This document shows positions 36,400-45,752 of a stretch of 64,000 nucleotides of DNA, piece by piece (position 1 is the stretch's first letter; each line of letters starts with the position of its first letter). The DNA is from Hirsutella rhossiliensis (taxonomy: Eukaryota > Ascomycota > Sordariomycetes > Hypocreales > Ophiocordycipitaceae). The notes beneath the pieces were generated by a model. It saw only the letters and a program-made list of their open reading frames with translations. It had not been told where the DNA came from and did not search any database. Position numbers and translations under genes: made by a program. The stretch is taken from the NCBI RefSeq assembly GCF_020360975.1, contig NW_025408668.1, positions 2,108,001 to 2,172,000 on the forward strand, given 5' to 3'.

Positions 36400-39300
36400 T
36401 TTTCTGCCCCCCCCTCTTCTTCCGCAACGATAACGAAAATCGACTACTCTGCCGTCCCTACGGTCCGTAGGACGATTCTTATAGAGCCCTAAGATTAGGA
36501 TAAGTAGGTAAAGGAGATACGGGCTCGTATAGATAGAACTATCTATAATTTAGTCTTCTCTAATAAGTAGGACCCTCTTAAGCCCCCTCTTCGTCCTAGG
36601 GCAACGGACTTTATATAGGGAGCTACCCTCTTCTCCGAGCTAACCTCTATATAATAGAGAGCCTTTTCTACTACCTTAGGCGACTACAAGAGTTACCGAA
36701 AGGAATACCTCTACGAAACGAAGCTACTAACGGCTGCTCGTACGGCGATAACGGAATCCGTTAGTACCGTAAAGCTAATCTCTCTTTAAGAGGAAGAGAC
36801 TCCTAGGCAGTAGCTTTTAAAGCTCGAGACCTCGATAGCTCCCTCGAGAGGTTATATAACTAACCGTATTAGGAAGACCTATACGGCCTACCTAGGAGCT
36901 TTTTCTGCTAGGAACCTACTAGCTTCTTCGTGGCTAGTTAAGTAGGAAGAAATCCTCGAGGAAGCTAACTAATACTTCCTTATAGAAGCTCTTTCTAGCT
37001 AGTAGCTACGGGATATATCTCTACTAATAAAGCCTATTAATAACGGTTACTCGACTATCTTTCGAGAAGCTAGCTAAGAACTAGACGAAGAGGCTGCTAG
37101 AGTATAATAGTAAGCAGTCTTATTCCTTCGTGGCTAGCACTCGACCTAGACGGCTCGACCTGCAGCTGCTGCAGCCCCTATTACTGCGGCCCCCGCTACT
37201 GCTGTTGCGGCTATTGCTCCTTCGGCTCCTCCTCCCTCGAGAGCCTTAACCTAGTCTTTAACGGCTGCCCTAGTCCCGGCCCCGGCTCCGCCTTTTGCTC
37301 CGGGTCCGGTCCCGTTAGTTAGACCGGCCCGACTAGTCCCCTAATAGACCTTTTAGTCCGTTAGTCGAAAATCAGGAACTAGTCGGGGGGTTTTAAGCAG
37401 ACCTTCTAGACCGGGACGAGGATTCCTCGAAGAAACGAACGAGAAGGAATCGACCTACCTACTAAGCATATAAAAAGCCCTATCGGCTAGAAGACTGCTA
37501 GTAGGTCTTCGAGGAAAACCGACCTAAAGGAATCAACCCTTTAAAGAGGCTACGAGAAATAGTATAATAGTCTCTTAAGGAGGACCCCTCGTTATAGAAG
37601 AAGATAGACGAGATTCGGGTTACTAAGAAATAGCAACTAACGCCGCTGCCCTTATTCGAGCCGTAAATTCGAGGAAAAATCGTTAGTATAGTAAATCCGG
37701 CCTTCGTCTTCCCTACGGATTAATAAGGCTAAGACTAACCGTTAGAGCCCTCCGACTATCCCCTACGAAAATTAGCTATCCTTAACTCTAGTACTTCCCT
37801 CGATATTTATAATATACTCTTACGATTCCGGTCCTTTAAGAAGGCACGGAGGGAATACCTTATTACCGGGGAATTAACTATACGGATAGAGGGATATAGA
37901 AGGGTGAATTTTACGATAAAATTACCTAATAGATCTATATAAATTCTTCGAAGAAAAAGGGTAGCTTTTTACCCTCGATTTTTAACGAGCTTGATTTCCT
38001 TCCGCCTTCTTCGAGAAGAAGGAATCTTCTAGGATACGACGTCTAATCCTATAAGGCTAGTCTAGAAGAATTAGACTATCGGGCTTATCGAGGAGAAATT
38101 CGGTTAATTTATTCTCGAATTCCGACCTATCCTTAAGAAGGAATCTCTTAAGAAATTAGCTTTCCCTGCTAGGAGGGCAGGTTCTAAGGACCCTCTTCTA
38201 GCAGCCTAAGGAGACGGTATTCTTTAGCACGCACGACTTAGTTACCCGGGCCCCCTAGCGTTATATAAGCTAGGTTAATAATAAGGCGTATAAATAAGGG
38301 GCCTAAAGACCGTCGAATATAAATATTACGGCTAAGGGAAGACTAAGAGACGAATTTCTAGACGGACCCTAATACGGCCGGACTAGCTATATAAGGAAAT
38401 TTAGGTCGACTAGACCGACGTCTCTAAGGACTAGGAAAGCTTTATTAGGGTAATGTTTTTTATAGACGCTTTTTTAGGGATGGTTTTCCCCTATTTCTTA
38501 CGGACCTACCTAAGTAAGTATAACTAGTCTGCCTTCTAGGACTTCGTTAACTAGATAAAATCCTACTTTAGCTACGAGGTAAAGAAGATACGGTCTAATA
38601 GAGAGCTATTTATAAAGGATATCTTAAATTAGCTTCGAAAAAGGGGCATTTTACCCCTCCCGTTAGCACCGAATACCTAGGCCTAGAATAGAGGGGTAGA
38701 AAGATTAGGGGGTGCTATAATAGAAAGGGCCTATATAATAAGACTTACTATAAGGCTTTTATACGACCTTTAGAGGGAAGTCGTTAAGACCGCCTATTAC
38801 CTTCGGAACCGGACCCTAAGGGACCCTAGGGGACTAAGGGACTATAGGGACCTAGAGACCCTTTTTAAGACCTAAGGAATAGACTAAAAATCCCCCCTCG
38901 AGCTCTTTATAAAGAAGAGGGCCTCGCTAGCCTACCTTTATGCCTATAGCTATAAGGCATACGTAATAACTACGATATATAGCTAAAAAGGAAGAAGAAA
39001 AGAAAGCTTAATCCTAGAGCCTTTATTAGTTACCTCGTTAGGTATAATTCTACGAATATCTTCTAGATCTAGATTCCTCTTTTACGGAAGGTTATTTCGA
39101 CTAAGGATATAATTTTCGATAAATCTAGCTTCTTTAACGGAAAGAAGGATTAATAGCCCCTCTTACTTATATAACGTTAGCGAATTTAGAAGATCTAAAT
39201 CCCCCCTTCCTAATAGTCTTAAGAAGAGGTCCTAGACGAGGAAACGGAAAAAGAAACTAACGTCGAAGTAGTTAAGGATAACGCCGACTTCGAAGAAGAA

Positions 39301-41480
39301 GAGGAAGCTGCTAGATTAGATAATCTAGACGAAGAAGGAGACTATAGGAAAGCGGTAGAGCTAGAATACGCTTGCCTACCTACGCCTCCTCTTACGGAAG
39401 AAGAAGATCTAGAAGTAGCTTTCTTAGTTAGTCTTCCTATCTCGACCCTTAAGGGGGTAGGAAAGGCACCTCTCTTAAAGGATTATCCGGCTGCCTTTTT
39501 ATCCCTGCTTCGAGAAGCAAAGGAAGGTATAGGGCCCGATATAGATACTAAAGAAGACTAACCTCTCCCCTATTTCGATCGTTTTTCCGACTTCTATCTA
39601 ACGCTAATAGAAGACGGTTCCTACGGAGCGTTTATAGCAGGCCGGCTATTTAAGCTAATATTAGTAAGGAAGGTATATAAAAGAGACCTCCCGGACCTAC
39701 TAGTAAACTAGAAGTAGCTAGAATAACACCCCTTTAGAGACTAGTTTTTCTAGGCCTAGAAAGACCACCTAGCCTTATATAAAGAGATAGGGTCTTTCGA
39801 AGAAGTCCTTAAGGAAAAAGCAAGAGGAAAATAGGTCCTTAGCTATAAGTAGGTTTTTATCTATAAGACTAATAAACCTAGCTTCCTTTAAAAGTATAAA
39901 GCCCGGCTAGTTATCTATAGGAATTAGTAGGAAAAAGGGGATTTACTTACTAGGGCAACTACCCTAGTAGGGATGTCTTTTCGGACCCTTATAGCTATAG
40001 TAGCAGAATTCGACCTCGAGCTCGATTAAATAGATATAGTTAACGCCTTTATTAACTGCCTACTTAAGGAAGAAGAAGTTATCTATATACGCCTTCTACT
40101 AGGCTTCTAATAGCTAGGAAAGGTTCTATAGCTTAGGAAAGCTCTATATGGACTACGAAGATTACCCCTTCTTTAGCAATAGCATTTAATAGGTTCCCTC
40201 GAAGCCCTAGGCTTTAAGAAAGTCCCTTAGGAACCGTATATAATATAGAAGGGTAAAATTATAGTCTTCTTTTAAATCGACGATATTATCTAGGCGTACC
40301 TAAAAGAGGAAGAAGTTACTACTAAGGAGGCTATACGAGGCCTATAATAAAAGTATAAGATAACTAGGCTAGGGGAGCTAAAGTAGTTCCTAGGGATACG
40401 AATCCTTTAGAATAGGTCCTAACGGACTATCTAGCTTACCTAGGACGCCTATATTAATAAGGTCGCTTATAAATTCCTCCCTAATTCCCTTAATAAGAAG
40501 CTTCCCTCTATACCTATATTAGATAAAGAGCTTTTACCTAATCCGTCCTTTTAAGCTAGGGAGCAAGAGAAACACTAATATTAATAGAAGGTAGGCTCCT
40601 ACTTTTTCAGCTATTTCTACTAGACCGGATATCTCTTTACGGTCTCCGGCTAGCTAAGTATAACTAGAATCCTAGCCCTAGGCATTAAGAAGTAGTAGAT
40701 AGAGCTATCCTTTATCTTTATTTAACGAGATTATATAGTCTACGCCTAGGAGGGCAGGGAAGGAAATAAGCTACCGAAATCTTCCTTTATTTAAGCGATT
40801 CGTCCTTTACGGACAATTCCTTAGATAGAAAGAGCTTATAAGGGTATATTATATCCCTTTTTAGAGGAACCATTGCTTAGAGAGCTTCGAAGCAGGCTAC
40901 CGTTACGACTTCTAGTACGGAGGCAGAGCTACTAGCTCTTTTAAAAGCGTTAAAAGAAGCGATTTTCCTTAGCTAGCTACTAATATCGTTATAACTATAA
41001 ATTCCGACCCTATTAACTATAGAATACGATAACACGTAAACTATACGAATTCTTATAGAAAATAGTAAGTTATCGACCTAGCTATAGTATATCGATATCT
41101 ACTAGTATTAGTTACGCTAAGAGGTCTAAAAGGGACTTATTTCCGTCTATTAGGTTCTAATAGTATTAATAAAAGCCGACGGTCTTACGAAGCCCTTACC
41201 GAAGTAGAAGCTAGCTATCTTCTTATAGTAAATTAGGCTAGAAGACGTTCGAGAGAAGCTATCCTTAGAGGCCCGCCTTAAGAGTCTACGAGAGGAGCTA
41301 ATAGCACGTATAAGAAGGTAACGTCTATAGCTAAAGAAGAAGGAAGAGGTTTTTCCCTTTAGAGGGCCCCTTATTTTAATTAAGTTTTTCCCTTTAAAGA
41401 AGGCCCCCTTTCTTATAGGACTTTCCCCTCTTTAGGCCCCTTTTCCTTAAGTAGGTCTAAAAGAGCCTAGGGACCTAAAA
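36400..41480 (+). pseudogene. Copia-1 polyprotein relic (Gag-PR-IN-RT-RH)
   Basis: Forward frame broken by many TAG/TAA stops. Gag begins near 36430; a Pro/Ala-rich low-complexity linker lies at about 37140-37330; the zinc knuckle region at about 37450-37500 has lost most Cys/His codons. The pre-integrase block with His-Ala-Arg is at about 38225, followed by the integrase core: first Asp near 38405, second Asp changed to Asn near 38600, Glu kept near 38690. RT: a V-N-A-F block near 40040 and the catalytic box at about 40273-40284 with both Asp kept but a stop just before them. RNase H with a TEAELLAL motif near 40920. Copia-2 carries the same protein in a better state. Confidence 0.9.
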
Positions 41481-41604
41481 GGGCCCCTGCTTTCCTCGAG
41501 TAAAGGGAGAAGTATAGAGCTAAGAACCTCCTCTATACGCTTACTAGCCCGAAGCCGTATTAGCTATGCCCTTACTATAAGGGCATGCTATAGCTAAGGG
41601 GGTA

Positions 41605-42062
41605 TATCGCGAAGCGTGGCTTGATTTCGTAGTTCTCGAAGATATCCCTTAGTAAGAGGGACTAAGGAAGCTAAAAACACCCGGTATAGAAGAAGGAGCT
41701 AAAAGGAGGTATAGAGAGGAGGGTAGGGGTATAAGGGAAAGCATAAAGTAGCGAGAGATAAGACGGATATACCGGAAACGGCTATAAAGGAAGGAAAAAA
41801 CCGGTAAAAAGCTCGGTAGTTAAAAGGATATTAGTAGCTTCTTTAAGTAGGATCTTCTTTATTAATTAAGATGCTAGACGGGTATAAATAGGGGCGTTAG
41901 ATAAAGGAAAGAAGGACAATTAAGGCAATATAACAATCACTCCCCTACCTTTATTACTGCTCCTATAAGAATCAAATCTCTCTGCCCTGCCTATCCGACC
42001 CCTTACTTTTAATTTTACCTTCGTGCATTTTATATATATTTCTCGTATCTCTCTTCGCGAGA
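41605..42062 (+). repeat. 3' LTR of Copia-1
   Basis: 458 bp, same length as the 5' LTR, with a few transitions between them. It ends CTCTTCGCGAGA, keeping the CG bases the 5' copy lost, and is followed by the CTAGT duplication. Confidence 0.93.
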
Positions 42063-42067
42063 CTAGT

Positions 42068-42359
42068 ATTAAGGGTTATAGGGCTAATAATAAGAGCTTA
42101 GGGTTTTTTAGTATTAGCTTATTACTTTTCCTTTACTACTAGCGAAGGTATTATCTAATTATTTATTTCCTAGTAAGTCTATCGCCTTATTAAGTCCTTA
42201 ACTCTAGCTATTAAGGTAGTTACTACTTTAATTATTAAATCCCTAGATTTTATTTTTTTCTAAATAGTACTATCGTCCTTTAGGTATTCTCGGCTTCGTA
42301 AAGCTACTTATCGCTATATAAATAAAACGGAATAACGAGTTCACGCCTTAGAAACTAGT
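42068..42359 (-). other. Gypsy-3 leader, cut from gag by Copia-1
   Basis: If the right-hand repeat is the 5' LTR of Gypsy-3, these 292 bp are its leader. On the minus strand the repeat is followed by ACTAGTTTCTAAGGCG; a TAG that could have been TGG lies two bases in, where a tRNA-complementary primer site is expected. No gene. Confidence 0.4.
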
Positions 42360-42735
42360 TTTAATAAGGATAAGGGTATATACCTAAAGTATATATAGTA
42401 TATAGCTAAGGGTTAATAGAGCAATTAACTATATAATTATCTAATTATCGGTCCTATATATAGCTTTAAGGGCCTTAGGTTACAAATATAAGTCTTAGAG
42501 ATTTCTTTACTTTATACTTCTTATCTTTACTAAAGTTATATAACTAGCGGTCTTTACTTTAAAGGGGAAAAATAAAAAATTCGAATTAACTATAATTAAG
42601 GAAGATACTTAATTAAATAATAGAGGTCTTTATAATACCTTTAAGTATACTTAAAAGTAAGTTAAAAGGGGAGTACTAAGGGTCTTATCTATTTAACTAG
42701 CTAATATTTATAGGGGTACGATCTTACATATTAAA
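42360..42735 (-). repeat. Right direct repeat, probable 5' LTR of Gypsy-3
   Basis: 376 bp, matching 23968-24343 with transition differences and followed by CTAC (42736-42739), the same four bases that precede the left copy. Confidence 0.8.
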
Positions 42736-42739
42736 CTAC

Positions 42740-43728
42740 CTTATACTCTTATAGGATCGGCCTTATCTACTATAAGAATAGTATGCTAGCTTTATAGTTT
42801 AGCCTTACTTAGCTTACCTACGTTATAAGCGTCTTTAGGATACTATACTTATACTTAAGCTCTATAGCCTTAAATTTATACTAGAACTTTATAGAAATAT
42901 TATAAGTAGCTATACTATAGTTATTTTCCTAATTACTTAATTAGTAGCTAGGGTAGATACTTTTACTCTCTTATTTATACTTTAGTACCTCTCTTATACT
43001 CCCTTTCTCTCTCTTACCTTATAACTATTATTATCGCTATATTTACCTTCTTACTTTTTCTCCCTCTTCTTACTATAGGATAGTACCTAAATAGCCGATT
43101 TATTTACCTACCTTCTTATATATATTAGTTCTTAGCGCTACCGCTTACTTATATTCTTTACTCTCGCTTTCTATCTTTATTTTATATATCTTAATCCTTA
43201 GTCTTTATTCCTTAAGGCTTTTTATATAACCTATAAGGGGTTGCCTTACTTATATAGTAGTAGGAATTATAAGTAAGGTAACTGCTTATAGGTTATATAA
43301 AGAGCCCTTTAGTATAAAGCTAAAAGTTAGAATAATAAATAGTAGGTAAGTAGTAGCGTTAGAAACTAAAAGTATACTAAAAGGTAAGTAAAGAAAGCGG
43401 CTATTTATATATTCTTTTCTATTATAGACTTATAGAGGGAATTAAGAAAAAAAAGATAAGAATATAGCTAAAGTAGCGCTAGAGATTATAGGGTAAGAGA
43501 TAAGGAAGGCTATAGCGATAATAGCGCGACCCTTATTATAGGGTAGGTAGAGGGTTATACTATAGGTGCCTTCCGTTATATTATAATAATAAGCTATATA
43601 GGATCTAACTATACGCTACGCCTACCGCTATTAAATACGCGTTTATATATATAGCCTACCTTACCCTATAACGCTATTAGCTAAGGTCTAGGCTAATACC
43701 TAGACCTATACTAAGGGTAAATACCCTT
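42740..43728. other. Flanking RIP-mutated DNA with an inverted repeat
   Basis: DNA between Gypsy-3 and Copia-2. A minus-strand reading at about 42950-42745 looks protein-like and may be an upstream part of the 21400-23850 relic that Gypsy-3 split, although the frame shifts at the junction. No other gene seen. Confidence 0.35.
43222..43300. repeat. Inverted repeat with 33-bp arms
   Basis: Arms 43222-43254 and 43268-43300 pair at 30 of 33 positions around a 13-bp loop. Outside them the match continues in a diverged, gapped form (for example AAATAGCCG at 43101 against CGGCTATTT at 43419), suggesting a longer palindrome of roughly 43050-43480. It could be a foldback or MITE-type element; I could not find a clear target duplication. 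Confidence 0.75.
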
Positions 43729-43733
43729 ATATA

Positions 43734-44219
43734 TCTCGCGAAGAGAGATGCGAGAAGTGCATGAAAATGCACGAAGGTGAAATTGGAAGTAAGGGGTCGG
43801 ACAGGCAGGGCAGAGGGATTTGATTCTTGCGGGGGCAGCAATAAAGGTAGGGGAGTGATTGTTGTATTGCCTTAATTCTCCTTCTTTCCTCTATCTAACG
43901 CCCTTCTTTATACCCGTCTAGCATCTCAATTAACATAGAAGATCCTGCTTAAAGAAGCCACTAATGTCCTTTCGACTACCGAGCTTTTTGCCGGTTTTTC
44001 CCCTCTTTTCCAGCCGTTGCCGGCACATCCGTCTTATCTCTCGCCACCTCTATAGGAAGCCATCGCCACTTCTGCTTCCCCTCTTGCCCCCACCCTCCTC
44101 TCTGCACCTCCTTTTAGCTCCTTCCTTAAAACCTGTTTTTTAGCTTCCTAGGTCCCTCGTGCCAAGGGATATCTCCGAGAACTGCGAAATTAGGCCACGC
44201 TTCGCGACACACCCCCTTA
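43734..44219 (-). repeat. 3' LTR of Copia-2
   Basis: 486 bp. On the plus strand it starts TCTCGCGAAGAGAG and ends CACGCTTCGCGACA. The intact TGT start (ACA on the plus strand, 44217-44219) shows what the RIP-mutated TAT of Copia-1 was. Confidence 0.93.
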
Positions 44220-44479
44220 GCTATAGCCTGCCCTTATAGAAAGGGTAAAGCTAAATACCTAGGCCGGTGAGCGATAGAGGAGGTCTCAGTCTACACTTAT
44301 CCCTACTCGAGAAATCCGGGTTTGGCCCCGGCTCTTTTAGACCTACTTTAGGAAAAGGGGCCTTAAGGAGGAAATTAAGTCCTATAAGAAAGGGGGCTTC
44401 TAAGGACAAGTCCCTAAAAGGGGGCCTTTAAGAAGAACAAGTCCCAATCAAGCTAGGGGCCCTCCTCTAGGATAAGTCC

Positions 44480-45374
44480 TAATTCCTCTCTTCGGCTGCA
44501 GATGTCTCCTTCCTCCTGCGTGCCATTAGCTCCTCTCGTAGACTCTTAAGGCGGGCTTCTAAGGACAGCTTCTCTCGAACGTCTTCTAGCCTAATTTGCT
44601 GTAAAAAGACAGCTAGCTTCTGCTTCGGCAGGGGCTTCGTAAGACCGTCGGCTTTCATCGATGCCGTTAGAACCTAACGGACGGAAATAAGTCCCCTTTA
44701 GACCTCTTAGCGTAACCAATGCTAGTGGATATCGATATACCGTAGCCGGGTCGATAACTTGCTGTTTTCCTCCGTAAGAATTCGTATAGTCTGCGTATTA
44801 TCGCATTCTATAGCTAACGGGGACGGAATTTGCAGTCGTAACGATATTAGTAGCCGGCTAAGGAAAATCGCTTCTTTTGACGCTTCTAAAAGAGCTAGTA
44901 GCTCTGCCTCCGTGCTTAATGTAGTGACGGTAGCTTGTTTCGAAGCTCTCTAAGCAATAGTTCCTCTAAAAAGGGATATAATGTACCCCTGTGAGCTCTT
45001 TCTATCTAAGGAATTATCCGCAAAGGACGAATCGCTCGAACAAAGGAAGATTTCGGCAGCTTGTTTCCTTCCCTGCCCTCCTAGGCGCAGACCATGTGAT
45101 CTCGTTGAATAGAGATAAAGGATAGCTCTATCTGCTGCTTCTTAATGCCTAGGGCTAGGATTCTGGTTATGCCTAGCTAGCCGGGAGACCGTAAAAGAGA
45201 TATCCGGTCTAGTAGAAATAGCTGAAAAAAGTAAGGAGCCTACCTTCTGTTAATATTGGTGTTTCTCTTGCTCCCTGGCTTAAAAGGACGGATCAGGCAA
45301 AAGCTCTTCGTCTGATATAGGCGTAGAGGGAAGCTTCTTATCGAGGGAATTAGGGAGGAATTTATAAGCGACCT
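44480..45374 (-). pseudogene. Copia-2 RNase H and polyprotein C-terminus
   Basis: C-terminal part of the copia polyprotein, cut from RT by the Mutator-like insertion. On the minus strand: an RNase H block with SSFADN and QGYI near 45020, a TEAELLAL motif near 44900, a CDN block near 44805 and the typical closing ADGLTKPL at about 44630-44655, then a charged tail. RNase H removes the RNA strand during reverse transcription. A few stops remain. The downstream LTR starts about 260 bp further on. Confidence 0.88.
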
Positions 45375-45383
45375 TATCGATAT
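45375..45383. repeat. Left 9-bp target duplication of the Mutator-like element
   Basis: TATCGATAT here and at 50707-50715. Copia-1 has a single matching site in its RT/RNase H region (about 40456), proving the duplication. Nine bases is the usual Mutator length. Confidence 0.97.
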
Positions 45384-45454
45384 GGGAGCCAATAGAGGCG
45401 CGGACCCCCGCGCCTTTAAAGTCGGCGCGGACGTCCGCGCCTGTTATGTAAGCC
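45384..45454 (+). repeat. Left terminal inverted repeat of the MULE
   Basis: 71 bp starting GGGAGCCAATAGAGGCGCGG. Inside it lie two GC-rich palindromes: an imperfect one (GGCGCGGACCCCCGCGCC, 45397-45414) and a perfect 18-bp one (GGCGCGGACGTCCGCGCC, 45424-45441). It matches the right repeat exactly once Pogo-B is removed. Confidence 0.96.
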
Positions 45455-45752
45455 TGGCAGGCCATTTGGGCCGCCGCCAACTGCGCTCGCAGTCGGCCTC
45501 ACCGATACAGCATGCTTGCTGCATACATATAGCTTCAATTAATTGCAAAGGAGGATATCCCTTAGGTTCGAACCCATAGCCTTCCCTATTTGGTAGATTG
45601 ACGTGACGCAAAGGGCGCCGCTGTTGCGTGGCAAGGAGGGTGCGCGGGAAGTTCACCGCCTTAAAATTGGCCAGCTACAGTGCTACACGCCGGTGCATGT
45701 CGGTGATCTCACGATCTGCCTCACATTTTCGCATCGCCGGCATCATCACCAC

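Larger units (their letters stand above)
35823..42062 (+). mobile_element. Copia-1: complete Ty1/copia element inserted in Gypsy-3
   Basis: Two 458-bp LTRs (35823-36280 and 41605-42062) bound a single polyprotein region in the copia order Gag, protease, integrase, RT, RNase H. A perfect 5-bp target duplication CTAGT flanks it (35818-35822 and 42063-42067). The LTR ends carry an inverted repeat (TCGCGAAG...CTTCGCGA). RIP has hit it less evenly than the gypsy elements: patches of CA/TG survive (for example 37150-37250), but stops are frequent. Copia-2 is a sister copy in the opposite orientation. Confidence 0.95.
23968..42735 (-). mobile_element. Gypsy-3: very large Ty3/gypsy element, minus strand, interrupted by Copia-1
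   Basis: Two direct repeats of equal length (376 bp; 23968-24343 and 42360-42735) differ almost only by transitions and are both flanked by CTAC (23964-23967 and 42736-42739). Between them, on the minus strand, lie gag (about 35790-34550), RT (about 31780-31340), RNase H and integrase (about 30300-29250), in the right order for Ty3/gypsy read from the right-hand repeat. Subtracting the Copia-1 insertion with its 5-bp duplication, the element is about 12.5 kb, far longer than Gypsy-1/2. Nearly 5 kb lie between integrase and the 3' repeat, with plus-strand reading frames. That the repeats are its LTRs is inferred from position, length and flanks; the termini (TTTAA...TTAAA) are not the usual TG...CA. 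Dead through RIP. Confidence 0.75.

Noticed and set aside
36241..36492. 83-codon plus-strand frame as a separate small gene
   Set aside because: It starts inside the Copia-1 LTR and runs into the beginning of Gag; treated as part of the Gag relic.
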